Of a stretch of 64,000 nt of DNA, positions 9,873 through 18,975 are shown piece after piece. The notes under the pieces were generated by a model. That model was given only the letters and a program-made list of their open reading frames with translations, was not told where the DNA came from and did not search any database. The stretch comes from Desulfomicrobium apsheronum (GTDB taxonomy: Bacteria > Desulfobacterota > Desulfovibrionia > Desulfovibrionales > Desulfomicrobiaceae): contig NZ_FORX01000009.1 in NCBI RefSeq assembly GCF_900114115.1, forward strand, positions 62,001 through 126,000, in the 5' to 3' direction. How positions within the stretch are numbered: position 1 is the stretch's first letter; each line of letters opens with the position of its first letter. A program made the translations under genes and the position numbers.

Positions 9873-11807
9873 ATGGAACAAGATTTTTTACTAGCATGCG
9901 CATTGGGAGCAACGATTATTGGCTTGATCACGAGCCATGTATCTCCCCGTTGGTGGATCAGTTCCACCCTGACGGCATCGGCATGCGCATTTTGGGCTGC
10001 AACCAGGGCGCTATCAGGCGGCCCAGTCTGGGAGTGGCACAGCACCTGGCCACTTGGCGGTACGCACGTTTTCATGCGGCTGGATGAAATAAGCGCCTTT
10101 TTTTTACTGCTTTTGACCGTCGTTGGTGCCGCGGGGGCCCTGTACAGCCAGACGTACTGGGCACAAGAGGCCCACCCCCGTTCGGCCGGACAAAGCCGCC
10201 TGTGGTGGAGCGCCATGCTGGCCTCCATGGGTCTGGTGCTGACCCAGTCCAACGGGCTGCACTTTCTCTTCGCCTGGGAAGCCTTTGCGCTGAGCGCCTA
10301 TTTTCTGGTCACTCTCGACCGCAAAAACATCCAGGTCCGGGCCGCCGGCCGGCTTTATCTCATTGCCTCCCACGCCGGGACACTGGCCCTTTTTGGATTT
10401 TTCGCGGCCCTGGCCGCAAAAACAGGCAGCTGGGAACTTGGCCCCATGACTTCGCAAACCGCCCTGGCCCCGCTCTTCTGGGTCGCCCTTGCGGGTTTTG
10501 GCATCAAGGCCGGCATCTTCCCGCTGCACATCTGGCTGCCTTCGGCGCACGCCAATGCGCCGAGCCACGTTTCGTCCATCATGTCCGGCGTGGCCATCAA
10601 AATGGGAATCTACGGGCTGGTCCGGTTCAGCTCCTGGCTTCCCTTGCCCGAAGGCGCAGGCTGGGTCGTGGCCGGATTGGGCTCCGCCAGCGCCGTCCTT
10701 GGCGTCGCCTTCGCCCTTGGCCAACATGATCTGAAGCGTCTGCTGGCCTATCACAGCGTGGAGAACATCGGCATCATCCTCCTCGGACTGGGTTTCGCCA
10801 TGATCGCGCTGGACCATGGCCGCCCCGAGTGGGGACTGCTGGCCTTGACCGGCGGGCTGCTCCATGTCTGGAATCACGGGCTTTTCAAGGCGCTGCTTTT
10901 TCTTGGCGCGGGTTCTGTGTTGCACGCAACGGGGACCCGGGAGATGAGCCGCCTCGGAGGACTCTGGAAGGCCATGCCCTGGACGGCCTCGCTCTTCACC
11001 CTCGGGGCCATGGCCATCAGCGGACTGCCGCCGCTGAACGGATTCGTCAGCGAATGGCTGGTTTACCGCGGGCTGTTTGACGCCAGCCGTCTCAAGACTG
11101 CGGCGGCCCTCGGCGCGCTGCCCGCGACCATCCTGCTGGGCGTGACCGGCGCTCTGGCCCTGGCCTGCTTCGTGAAAGTCTGCGGCGTGGTCTTTCTTGG
11201 CGCGCCGCGCTCCGAAGCTGCGGCAAAAGCCCACGAATGCGGCGCAGGCATGCGCGCGGCCATGGCGCTTCTGGCTGCATGTTGCCTGATCATCGGCCTT
11301 GCCCCGGCGTTTTTCTGGCCGACACTGCTGCGGGTCGCGGGCATCTGGGGGCACACGGATCAGGACCTGGTCCTTTCCAATCATCTCGTCCCCCTGGGAA
11401 CTGCCCACCTGCTTCTGGCTCTGGCGGCCCTGGCCGTGGCCGCAATCGCCGTCGTCCTGTCTCGCGGCCGCCAAAAACGTGCGCTGACCTGGGATTGCGG
11501 CTACCGTGCGCCGAGTTCGCGCATGCAGTACACTGCCGGATCCTTTGCCGGAATCATCACCGCATGGTTCGGCTGGATTTTAAGGCCCGCCGTGAAAGTC
11601 AGCCTGCCTGCCGAAATCTTTCCCGCCAGATCCAGTCTGGAAAGCCGCACTCCCGAGACGATCCTGGAGCAGGTGGTGATGCCGGTCGCCACGTACTTTC
11701 TTCGCCTTGCGGACTTCGTGCGCACTTTCCAGCACGGACGCGTGCAATCCTATCTCCTGTATCTGTGTGCGGCCATTCTCGTGTTATCCATCGCCGTGCT
11801 CCTTTGA
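9873..11807 (+). CDS. HyfB-like proton-translocating membrane subunit of Ehr-type complex (copy 1)
   Basis: Very hydrophobic 644-residue protein of the NuoL/M/N - Mrp antiporter family, closest in layout to HyfB/HycC of group 4 hydrogenases. It shows the family core (PLHIWLPSAHANAPSHVSSI, HDLKRLLAYHSVENIGII, TGTREMSRLGGLWKAMPW) and the HyfB C-terminal stretch TWDCGYRAPSSRMQYTAGSF. Such subunits couple electron transfer to H+ or Na+ translocation. It opens the eight-gene operon and is paralogous over its full length to the protein at 12554-14494. No clear Shine-Dalgarno precedes the ATG; a hairpin does. Confidence 0.9.
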   Translation: MEQDFLLACALGATIIGLITSHVSPRWWISSTLTASACAFWAATRALSGGPVWEWHSTWPLGGTHVFMRLDEISAFFLLLLTVVGAAGALYSQTYWAQEAHPRSAGQSRLWWSAMLASMGLVLTQSNGLHFLFAWEAFALSAYFLVTLDRKNIQVRAAGRLYLIASHAGTLALFGFFAALAAKTGSWELGPMTSQTALAPLFWVALAGFGIKAGIFPLHIWLPSAHANAPSHVSSIMSGVAIKMGIYGLVRFSSWLPLPEGAGWVVAGLGSASAVLGVAFALGQHDLKRLLAYHSVENIGIILLGLGFAMIALDHGRPEWGLLALTGGLLHVWNHGLFKALLFLGAGSVLHATGTREMSRLGGLWKAMPWTASLFTLGAMAISGLPPLNGFVSEWLVYRGLFDASRLKTAAALGALPATILLGVTGALALACFVKVCGVVFLGAPRSEAAAKAHECGAGMRAAMALLAACCLIIGLAPAFFWPTLLRVAGIWGHTDQDLVLSNHLVPLGTAHLLLALAALAVAAIAVVLSRGRQKRALTWDCGYRAPSSRMQYTAGSFAGIITAWFGWILRPAVKVSLPAEIFPARSSLESRTPETILEQVVMPVATYFLRLADFVRTFQHGRVQSYLLYLCAAILVLSIAVLL

Positions 11808-11822
11808 ACCGGGTAAACAGCC

Positions 11823-12557
11823 ATGTCCTCAAACAAACGAACATCAAAAACTCCCATGTACATAAATCTCATCCAAATAGCCGAATCATTCGGTGTTTCC
11901 GAGCAGGTCATCACGGAATGGGTGCGCAAGGACGGCATGCCTCACGTCCATGACCGCGATCGCATCCTCTTTGAGCGCGACGCGGTCATGGACTGGGCGG
12001 CGAGCCACGGACTCGGCATCCAGGGCGGGTTTCTCTCGGAGCCCGCGCCCTCGCTGGCCACTTCCCGGGAACTGAGCACCTTGCTGCGCCGGGGAGGAAT
12101 CTGGCGTGACGTGAACACGGCCGATCTCGGCCAACTGTTCGAACGTATCGTGCGCAGCCTGCCGGGCCTGTCCCCGGCAATATCGAACCTGATTGTGCAG
12201 CGCCTCCTGACCCCCGGCGGCATAACCGCGGCTCCTGTGGGCGAGGGATTCGCCCTGCCCCATCCGTCCATGCGGGTCGCCTTGGGCGAAGCCTGTGCCC
12301 TGGTGGCGCTGATCCAGCTGAACGCCCCCTGGGAAGCGGTCCAGCCACCCGACGGCAAGCCGATCACCCGCTTGCTCTTTTTCATCTCGCCGACGCCCCG
12401 CCTGCATGTGAACATGCTGGGCCTTTTGGCGCGCGGCATCGCTTCCGGCATGCTGAGCGAGGCGCTGGACAGTGGCGCAAGCGACGAGACCCTCCTGCAA
12501 ATCCTTGCCGAATGCGCTGACAGACAGGCCCCGCATAGCGCCGGAGAGACCCGATGA
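11823..12557 (+). CDS. Predicted regulator: HTH DNA-binding domain fused to PTS EIIA-like domain
   Basis: The 244 residues have an N-terminal helix-turn-helix of the excisionase/MerR-like type (INLIQIAESFGVSEQVITEW, about 14-33). A C-terminal domain resembles PTS EIIA of the fructose/nitrogen (EIIA-2) family, with the phospho-histidine context GEGFALPHPSMR and a hydrophobic core VALIQLNAPWEAVQPPDGKP. In EIIA proteins that histidine accepts phosphate from HPr. The gene lies between the two HyfB-like genes and overlaps the second as ATGA, so it is co-translated with a membrane complex. I infer a phosphorylation-responsive regulator of the operon; the target is unknown. Confidence 0.78.
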   Translation: MSSNKRTSKTPMYINLIQIAESFGVSEQVITEWVRKDGMPHVHDRDRILFERDAVMDWAASHGLGIQGGFLSEPAPSLATSRELSTLLRRGGIWRDVNTADLGQLFERIVRSLPGLSPAISNLIVQRLLTPGGITAAPVGEGFALPHPSMRVALGEACALVALIQLNAPWEAVQPPDGKPITRLLFFISPTPRLHVNMLGLLARGIASGMLSEALDSGASDETLLQILAECADRQAPHSAGETR

Positions 12558-14494
12558 CCGCCGCGCTGCTGGGCATTTTCGGCCTGTCCCTGCTCCTGGC
12601 CATGATCCTGGGACGCACGCATGCGCGCATCTGGCTTGGGCTGAGCGCCGTTGCCTCCCTGAGCGGGCTGTATGCGGCCCTGCGCACCCTGGTCACTGCA
12701 GAAACCTGGATCTGGCGCGGCGGCTTCGCCCTGGGCGGGGAAACCCCGTTCCTGCGTCTAGACGGGATCAGCGCCCTTTTTCTGATCCTGGTCAGCCTGG
12801 TCGGCGGCCTGGGCGCGGTGTACGCCCATGAATACTGGTCCGGACACCATCACCCGCGCTCCGCGCCGGGAGGACGCTGCTGGTGGAGCGCCCTGATCCT
12901 TAGCATGGGACTGGTCCTGACCTGCGCCAACGGCCTGCACTTTCTCTTTGCCTGGGAAGCATTTGCCCTCAGCGCCTATTTTCTGATCACCCTGGATCAC
13001 GACCGCAAGGAGGCACGCAAGGCGGGGTGGCTCTATCTGGCGGCTTCCCACGCCGGAACCATGGCCCTCTTCGCCTTCTTCTCGGCGCTGGCCGCGCGCA
13101 CCGGGACCTGGGAGCTTGGCCCCGTGCATGCTCAGACCGGCCTCGCGCCGCTGTTCTGGCTCGCCCTGTTCGGTTTTGGGGTCAAGGCGGGCATGTTCCC
13201 CCTGCACATCTGGCTGCCATCAGCCCACGCAGGCGCCCCGAGCCACGTCTCGGCCATCATGTCCGCCGTGGCCATCAAGATGGGCGTCTACGGCATAGTG
13301 CGCTTCAGCGGATGGCTGCCCATGCCCGCCGGCTCCGGCTGGGTTCTGCTCGGCATTGGTTGCCTGAGCGCGCTTTTGGGCATTGCCTTCGCTCTGGCCC
13401 AGAACGACATCAAGCGTCTGCTGGCCTACTGCTCGGTGGAGAACGTCGGCATCATCCTGATCGGTCTCGGCCTCTCCGTGCTGGCCGTTCAGCACGGTCA
13501 GCCCATCTGGGGCAAGGCCGCCCTGGCCGGAACCTTCCTGCACGTCATCAATCATGGCCTCTTCAAATCCCTGCTGTTTTTCGGCGCCGGGTCGGTGCTG
13601 CACGCCACGGGCACCCGCGACATGAGCCGTCTTGGCGGATTGTGGAAAGTCATGCCCTGGACCGCGACCCTTTTCGCCGTGGGCGCCATGGCCGTGTCCG
13701 GGCTGCCGCCCCTGAACGGATTTGTCGGTGAATGGGCGATCTACCAGGGCCTCATGCGGGCCGTGGCCCAGAAAGGGCCCGCCGCCGGAGTCCTGCCCGC
13801 GGTCATCGTGCTTGCCGGGGCCGGAGCTCTCGCCCTGGCCGCCTTTGCCAAGGCGGTCGGCATCGTCTTTCTCGGAGCCCCGCGAAACAAGCCCGCCGCG
13901 CAAGCCGTCGAATGCGGCTGGTTCATGCGCGCGCCCATGGTCCTGCTGGCCATGATCATGATCGCCATCGGCCTGCTGCCCGGCCTTTTCTTCCGCCCGG
14001 TCATGGGCACCGTCGCCGTCTGGGCCCCGCAATGGGCCATGACGGACCCACTTCTTGCGACCCGGACCCTCGGGGGCACGCACACCCTCCTGATCTGCGC
14101 GCTGCTCGCGGGCGGTTTTCTGATTATGCGCAAAGCTCAAAGCGCCGGGACAAGGACGGGACCGACCTGGGACTGCGGCTATGCGGCCCCGACTGCGCAC
14201 ATGCAATACACCGGCGGCTCCTTTGCCGGAATCGCAAGAGGCTGGTTCGCCTGGCTGCTCAGGCCCGAAATCATGATCCGGCGGGTGCGCGGCCATTTTC
14301 CGGGCAAAGCCCTCGTCCTTGAGCGGGTGCCGGAAACTGTCCTCGAAAAAGCCGTCATGCCCGGCGCGGCGGCCGTGTCCTTCGTGGCCGACGGAGCCAG
14401 GAAGATGCAGCATGGCCGTCTGCACCTTTACATTCTGTACGTTTTTCTCGGAGTCACGGCTCTGGGATTCATGGTTCTTCTGGGAGGGATGTGA
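12554..14494 (+). CDS. HyfB-like proton-translocating membrane subunit of Ehr-type complex (copy 2)
   Basis: Second HyfB/HycC-like antiporter subunit, 646 residues, aligning end to end with the protein at 9873-11807: FLFAWEAFALSAYFL, PLHIWLPSAHAGAPSHVSAI, NDIKRLLAYCSVENVGIILI and the C-terminal TWDCGYAAPTAHMQYTGGSF. Two such subunits in tandem could give the complex an additional ion channel, or they could be alternative subunits. The start overlaps the HTH-EIIA gene (ATGA) and the stop overlaps the next start (TGATG). Confidence 0.9.
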   Translation: MTAALLGIFGLSLLLAMILGRTHARIWLGLSAVASLSGLYAALRTLVTAETWIWRGGFALGGETPFLRLDGISALFLILVSLVGGLGAVYAHEYWSGHHHPRSAPGGRCWWSALILSMGLVLTCANGLHFLFAWEAFALSAYFLITLDHDRKEARKAGWLYLAASHAGTMALFAFFSALAARTGTWELGPVHAQTGLAPLFWLALFGFGVKAGMFPLHIWLPSAHAGAPSHVSAIMSAVAIKMGVYGIVRFSGWLPMPAGSGWVLLGIGCLSALLGIAFALAQNDIKRLLAYCSVENVGIILIGLGLSVLAVQHGQPIWGKAALAGTFLHVINHGLFKSLLFFGAGSVLHATGTRDMSRLGGLWKVMPWTATLFAVGAMAVSGLPPLNGFVGEWAIYQGLMRAVAQKGPAAGVLPAVIVLAGAGALALAAFAKAVGIVFLGAPRNKPAAQAVECGWFMRAPMVLLAMIMIAIGLLPGLFFRPVMGTVAVWAPQWAMTDPLLATRTLGGTHTLLICALLAGGFLIMRKAQSAGTRTGPTWDCGYAAPTAHMQYTGGSFAGIARGWFAWLLRPEIMIRRVRGHFPGKALVLERVPETVLEKAVMPGAAAVSFVADGARKMQHGRLHLYILYVFLGVTALGFMVLLGGM

Positions 14495-15399
14495 TGCCCC
14501 TGTATATCGATGTTCCCCTGCGCCTCCTGGCCTGGCTGCTTCTGGCGCCGCTGCTTCCGGGCGTCATCAACAAGGTCAAGGCCTGGGTGGCCGGACGGCA
14601 GGGTCCGCCCGTGCTGCAATTGTATTACGATCTGGCGCGGCTGTGGCGCAAAGGCGTGGTCTTGAGCACCCTGGCTTCGCCCGGTTTCATCATCGCCCCG
14701 GCCGTGGCCTGGGCGGCCGTGGTCACGGCGGCCCTGATGCTGCCCCTGGGCGGTGCGGGCACGGCGTTCTCCTTTGACGGGGACGTTCTGCTGCTGGTCT
14801 ACCTGCTGGCCCTGGCCCGCTTTTGCACGGCCTGGGGTGCCATGGAGACGGGCTCCGCCTTCGAGGGCATGGGCGCGGCCCGCGAGGTCAGCTTCGCCGT
14901 TCTGGCCGAGATAGGGATCATCACCGCGATCCTGACCCTGGTCGTGCAATCAGGCAGCATCGCCCTCTCGTCCATGTTCGAGCCGCTCTCCGGGCCGGGC
15001 GCGGCGCTCCTGGCCGTGGGACTTTTCATCATCCTGCTGGCCGAAAACTGCCGGGTTCCCTTTGACGACCCAAACACCCACCTCGAACTGACCATGATCC
15101 ACGAAGTCATGGTCCTGGACCACAGCGGCCCGCCGCTGGCCATGATCCTGCACGGAGCCTCGGTCAAGCTGCTGCTCTTCGCCGTCTTCCTGGCGCAGGC
15201 CGTGCTGCCCCTCTCGGAACTGCCGCTTATGGTCTCCGTCGCGGCTCTGACGGCCAGTGTGCTGCTGATCACCGTGGCCGTGGGACTGGTCGAATCTCTG
15301 ACCGCGCGCCTGGCCTTTCGCCGGGTCCCGCTGCTCCTGACCATCGGATTTCTGTTCTGCCTTTTCCCCCTGCTTCTGACCTGGATGGGTGACCTATGA
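14494..15399 (+). CDS. HyfC/HycD-like (NuoH-like) membrane subunit
   Basis: Membrane protein of 301 residues from ATG 14494 (GGGAGGG about 5 nt upstream; a GTG 3 nt earlier is possible). It contains the NuoH/HycD hallmarks GPPVLQLYYDLARLWRKG near the N-terminus, GSAFEGMGAAREVSF, and the acidic loop ENCRVPFDDPNTHLELTMIH, the region that in complex I contacts quinone and the peripheral arm. It anchors the electron-transfer module to the antiporter subunits. It overlaps both neighbouring genes. Confidence 0.9.
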   Translation: MPLYIDVPLRLLAWLLLAPLLPGVINKVKAWVAGRQGPPVLQLYYDLARLWRKGVVLSTLASPGFIIAPAVAWAAVVTAALMLPLGGAGTAFSFDGDVLLLVYLLALARFCTAWGAMETGSAFEGMGAAREVSFAVLAEIGIITAILTLVVQSGSIALSSMFEPLSGPGAALLAVGLFIILLAENCRVPFDDPNTHLELTMIHEVMVLDHSGPPLAMILHGASVKLLLFAVFLAQAVLPLSELPLMVSVAALTASVLLITVAVGLVESLTARLAFRRVPLLLTIGFLFCLFPLLLTWMGDL

Positions 15400-16040
15400 A
15401 CGACACGTTGAACCTTTTGATCGGCCTGGCCATGGGCCTGAACCTTCTGGCGCTGGGCACCAGTCGCCTGCCCGTCCTGATCCGGGCGGTGGCCATGCAG
15501 GGCGTGCTTCTGGGGCTTTTGCCCCTGGTGCTCGAAGCGCACGGACTGGACTGGCGACTGGTCCTCATCACCCTGGCCACCGTGGCCGGCAAGGGCGTGC
15601 TCATCCCCTTCATGCTCATCCGCGCCATGCGCACCGCCAACATCGCCCGGGAGCTCGAACCCTTCATCGGCTACATCCCGTCCCTGCTCCTCGGCGCGGC
15701 CGGGACCATCGCCGCCGTGGCCCTGACCCGCTATCTGCCGCTCCTGCCCGAACACGCCGGAAACCTGCATGTCCCGGGGGCCATGGCCCTGATCCTGACC
15801 GGGTTCATCCTGCTCATCGGGCGCACCAAGGCCATCTCCCAGGTCTGCGGCTACCTGATCCTTGAAAACGGAATCTATCTCGCGGGGCTGCTGCTCATAA
15901 GTTCCACCCCGATCCTGGTGGAATTCGGCATCCTGCTCGACGTCACCGTCGGCATCTTCGTCATCGGCATCATCGTTGACCGCATCCAAAGGGCCTTCGA
16001 TTCTCTCGACACCCGCAAACTCACGGCGCTGCACGAATGA
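15396..16040 (+). CDS. HyfE-like membrane subunit
   Basis: Hydrophobic 214-residue protein with about six transmembrane segments. It matches the HyfE family, whose C-terminal half resembles NuoK, in length and in the conserved stretch QVCGYLILENGIYLAGLLL followed by EFGILLDVTVGIFVIGIIVD; the glutamates there correspond to the NuoK-type proton channel. Starts and stops overlap both neighbours by 4 nt, showing tight translational coupling. HyfE-type subunits are found in Hyf, in Ehr and in some archaeal membrane-bound hydrogenases. Confidence 0.87.
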   Translation: MNDTLNLLIGLAMGLNLLALGTSRLPVLIRAVAMQGVLLGLLPLVLEAHGLDWRLVLITLATVAGKGVLIPFMLIRAMRTANIARELEPFIGYIPSLLLGAAGTIAAVALTRYLPLLPEHAGNLHVPGAMALILTGFILLIGRTKAISQVCGYLILENGIYLAGLLLISSTPILVEFGILLDVTVGIFVIGIIVDRIQRAFDSLDTRKLTALHE

Positions 16041-17473
16041 ACGCATACCTGCTCATCATCATCCCCCTGATCGGAGCCGTGCTGGCCGCGCTGTGGCCAC
16101 GCAGGAAGAGCCGCCCCCTTTTCCTGCCCGCAGTCGGACTGGCCCACACGATCCTGTGTTTTCTGCTCCTGGCCAAGCCCGAGGCCGTGGAACCGGCGGC
16201 CTGGCTGGCCTTTGACCCCCTGGCGCGGGCCATCCTGCCCGGCGTGTCCCTGCTTTTCCTGGTCTGCGCCTGCTATACGGTGGGCTATCTGCGACTCAAA
16301 GAGCAGGACAATCGGGTCTTTGTCCCGGCGCTGCTGCTGGTCCTCGGGCTTTTGAGCGCCGCCCATCAGGCCAGACACCTGGGCATCCTGTGGATCGCGA
16401 CCGAGGCCGTGACCCTGGCCTGCGTGCCGCTGATCCACTTCAACGGCACCCCGAAATCCTTCGAGGCAACCTGGAAATACCTGCTCGTCGGCGGCACGGG
16501 CATCGCGCTGTCGCTTCTGGGCTCCATCTGCCTCGGATACGCCTCCCTGCACGGAGGCGGGAGCGGGGACATCACCTTCACGGCGCTGCTGGCGCACGGC
16601 CCGAACCTCTCCCGCGCCTGGGTCCTGACCGCCTGGGTGCTGCTGCTGGTCGGCTACGGCACCAAGATGGGTCTGGCGCCCATGCACACCTGGAAGCCCG
16701 ACGCCTACGGGGAGAGCCCGGGCATCGTCGGCGCGCTGCTCGCGGGCGGGGTCACGTCCGTAGCCTTCATGGCCCTGCTGCGCATCAAGTCCGTGGTCGA
16801 CGCCGCCGGAGAAGGCGCTGTCGCCAGCCGCACCCTGCTCGCCATCGGCCTGTTTTCGACGCTGGTCGCGGCCCTCTTCCTGCTGCGCACCCGCAACTTC
16901 AAGCGCATGCTCGCCTATTCGAGCATCGAACACATGGGCATCCTGTGCATCGCCACCTCCCTGGGCGGACCCGGGGTCTGGGCGGCGCTCTTCCATGTCT
17001 GGAGCAACGGCCTGACCAAGGGCGCCCTCTTTCTGAGCGCGGCCAACCTGCAACGGGTCGCGGACTCGTCATCCATCGATGACGTACGCGGCATGTCCAA
17101 GGTTCTGCCGCGCACCTCCATTCTGTTCGTCGTGGGCATGTTCGCCATCACCGCCTGCCCGCCCTTCGGCCCGTTCTTCAGCGAACTGCTCATCATTCGC
17201 ACCGGGCTTGACGCGGGTCAGGGCTGGGCCATCGGCCTCTTCCTGGTCTGTCTGCTGCTGGCTTTTTTTGGAATCTCGCGCATCGTCTTCGCCGTTGTCG
17301 ACGGCCGCCCGAGACTCAAAAAACCCAATCCCGCGCACCTCAAGGAATCGGCCGGGCTCATCCTGCCCCCGCTCTTCCTGCTGGCGGCTTCCCTCTGGCT
17401 TGGTCTTTTCACCCCGGACATCCTGAAGGGTGCCTGGTCCGCCGCGGTCCTTCAACTCTTCCCAATGCCATGA
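16037..17473 (+). CDS. HyfF-like (NuoN/M-like) antiporter subunit
   Basis: Third antiporter-type subunit of the operon, 478 residues with about 14 predicted helices and no long C-terminal extension, as expected for HyfF. Family motifs include YGTKMGLAPMHTWKPDAYGE, FKRMLAYSSIEHMGIL and the helix after CPPFGPFFSELLIIRTGL. It should form another ion channel in the membrane arm. It overlaps the HyfE-like gene and the large-subunit gene by ATGA at each end. Confidence 0.9.
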   Translation: MNAYLLIIIPLIGAVLAALWPRRKSRPLFLPAVGLAHTILCFLLLAKPEAVEPAAWLAFDPLARAILPGVSLLFLVCACYTVGYLRLKEQDNRVFVPALLLVLGLLSAAHQARHLGILWIATEAVTLACVPLIHFNGTPKSFEATWKYLLVGGTGIALSLLGSICLGYASLHGGGSGDITFTALLAHGPNLSRAWVLTAWVLLLVGYGTKMGLAPMHTWKPDAYGESPGIVGALLAGGVTSVAFMALLRIKSVVDAAGEGAVASRTLLAIGLFSTLVAALFLLRTRNFKRMLAYSSIEHMGILCIATSLGGPGVWAALFHVWSNGLTKGALFLSAANLQRVADSSSIDDVRGMSKVLPRTSILFVVGMFAITACPPFGPFFSELLIIRTGLDAGQGWAIGLFLVCLLLAFFGISRIVFAVVDGRPRLKKPNPAHLKESAGLILPPLFLLAASLWLGLFTPDILKGAWSAAVLQLFPMP

Positions 17474-18951
17474 ACACACTCACCCCATTTTTCCAATTCG
17501 CCAACGCGTCCAGAATCTCGTGGGCTTCGGTTCCGGTTTTCTCGGTGACCAAACTCGTCCGCCTGACCGACGAAATGCTTGAATCAGGAGCACGCCTGTG
17601 CTCATGGTTCGGCGTCCCGGACCATGACGGCACGATCCTGGTCGCCGTGCTGGCGCTGGATGCCGAAAGCACCCTGGCCGTTGCCCGCAGCGAACCCGTA
17701 GGCGGCTCGTATCCGTCCCTCACCCCAAAGCACCCCCAGGCCCACCTCTTCGAGCGCGAAGTCTGGGAACAGCACGGACTGGTTCCCGTTGGACACCCGT
17801 GGCTCAAACCCGTGCGCCACGCCTATGGCAACGCCCCGGCCAACGCCCCCTTCTACCGGGTGGACGGCGGGGAGATGCACGAGGTGGCTGTGGGTCCGGT
17901 ACATGCGGGTGTCATCGAACCCGGGCATTTTCGCTTTCAGTGCGCGGGCGAGGAGGTCCTTCATCTCGAAATCGCGCTGGGATACCAGCATCGAGGCGTG
18001 GAGGAAGCCCTGGCAAACGGCCCGCACAGAGCGACCATGAGCCAGATGGAAGCCGTCGCCGGAGACACGACCATCGCCCACGCAACGGCCCATGCATCGG
18101 TCCTGGAAGCGCTCGGCGGCGTGGAGGCCCCCCTGCGTGCGCAGTGGCTGCGGGCCATCGCGCTGGAGCTTGAGCGACTGGCCAACCATACCGGCGACAT
18201 GGGTGCCCTGGCTCTGGATGTGGCTTTCCTGCCGACCTCGGCGGCGTGCGGAAAAATCCGGGGAGACTTTTTGAACCTGACGGCGCTTTTGTGCGGCAAC
18301 CGTTTCGGACGCGGACTGATCCGGCCCGGCGGATGCCGTCATGACCTTGAGGAGGACCGGCTGCAGACCCTGGTGCAACGGCTCAAAGTCCATATGGACG
18401 ATGTCGAGCAAGCCATGACCTGGTTCTGGGACGCGGCCTCGGTGCGGGTGCGGTTTCGCAATGTCGGCGTCGTGCATCCGTCCCAGGCCGCAGACATCGG
18501 CCTGGTCGGCACGGCGGCGCGGGCCTGCGGGCTGGTCCGCGACGTGCGCTTCGACCATCCGGCAGGCTGGTACCGCTTTTCCCACTCCCCCGTGGCGGTC
18601 TGGCCCAGCGGAGACATCTTCGCCCGCGCCCGGGTACGATCCCTGGAAGTGCAGCGCTCCGGGCGATATCTCTTCGAACAGCTGGCCGCGCCCGTGGACG
18701 GGGATATCAAGGCCGCCCTGCCCGCCCCGCAACCGGAGTCCATGGCCGTAGCCCTGGTCGAAGGCTGGCGCGGCGAGGTCTGCCACGTGGCCCTGACCGA
18801 CCACTTCGGCCGCTTCCGCCGCTACAAGATCACGGACCCGTCCTTCCACAACTGGACCGGCCTGGCCCTGTCCCTGCGAGGCACGGCGATCTCGGACTTT
18901 CCCATCTGCAACAAGAGCTTCAACCTGTCCTACTGCGGCTTTGACCTCTAA
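17470..18951 (+). CDS. HyfG/HycE-like large subunit lacking the NiFe ligands (Ehr type)
   Basis: The 493-residue protein has an N-terminal NuoC-like domain (about 20-125, with PSLTPKHPQAHLFEREVWEQ) and a NuoD/hydrogenase large-subunit domain (GPVHAGVIEPGHFRFQ, LEIALGYQHRGVEEAL). Where hydrogenases carry the first NiFe-binding CGIC, this protein has AGDT in EAVAGDTTIAHATAH (194-208). Its C-terminus reads SDFPICNKSFNLSYCGFDL instead of the DPCxxC motif. All four metal-ligand positions are therefore lost and no maturation-protease tail exists. This matches energy-converting hydrogenase-related (Ehr) complexes of unknown substrate. It is probably not a hydrogenase. Confidence 0.88.
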   Translation: MNTLTPFFQFANASRISWASVPVFSVTKLVRLTDEMLESGARLCSWFGVPDHDGTILVAVLALDAESTLAVARSEPVGGSYPSLTPKHPQAHLFEREVWEQHGLVPVGHPWLKPVRHAYGNAPANAPFYRVDGGEMHEVAVGPVHAGVIEPGHFRFQCAGEEVLHLEIALGYQHRGVEEALANGPHRATMSQMEAVAGDTTIAHATAHASVLEALGGVEAPLRAQWLRAIALELERLANHTGDMGALALDVAFLPTSAACGKIRGDFLNLTALLCGNRFGRGLIRPGGCRHDLEEDRLQTLVQRLKVHMDDVEQAMTWFWDAASVRVRFRNVGVVHPSQAADIGLVGTAARACGLVRDVRFDHPAGWYRFSHSPVAVWPSGDIFARARVRSLEVQRSGRYLFEQLAAPVDGDIKAALPAPQPESMAVALVEGWRGEVCHVALTDHFGRFRRYKITDPSFHNWTGLALSLRGTAISDFPICNKSFNLSYCGFDL

Positions 18952-18975
18952 CCGATTGGAAAAATTACAATTATC

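Noticed and set aside
10104-11474. 456-codon minus-strand open frame opposite the HyfB-like gene
   Set aside because: Gln/Gly/Asp-rich translation antisense to a hydrophobic membrane protein; typical antisense artefact.
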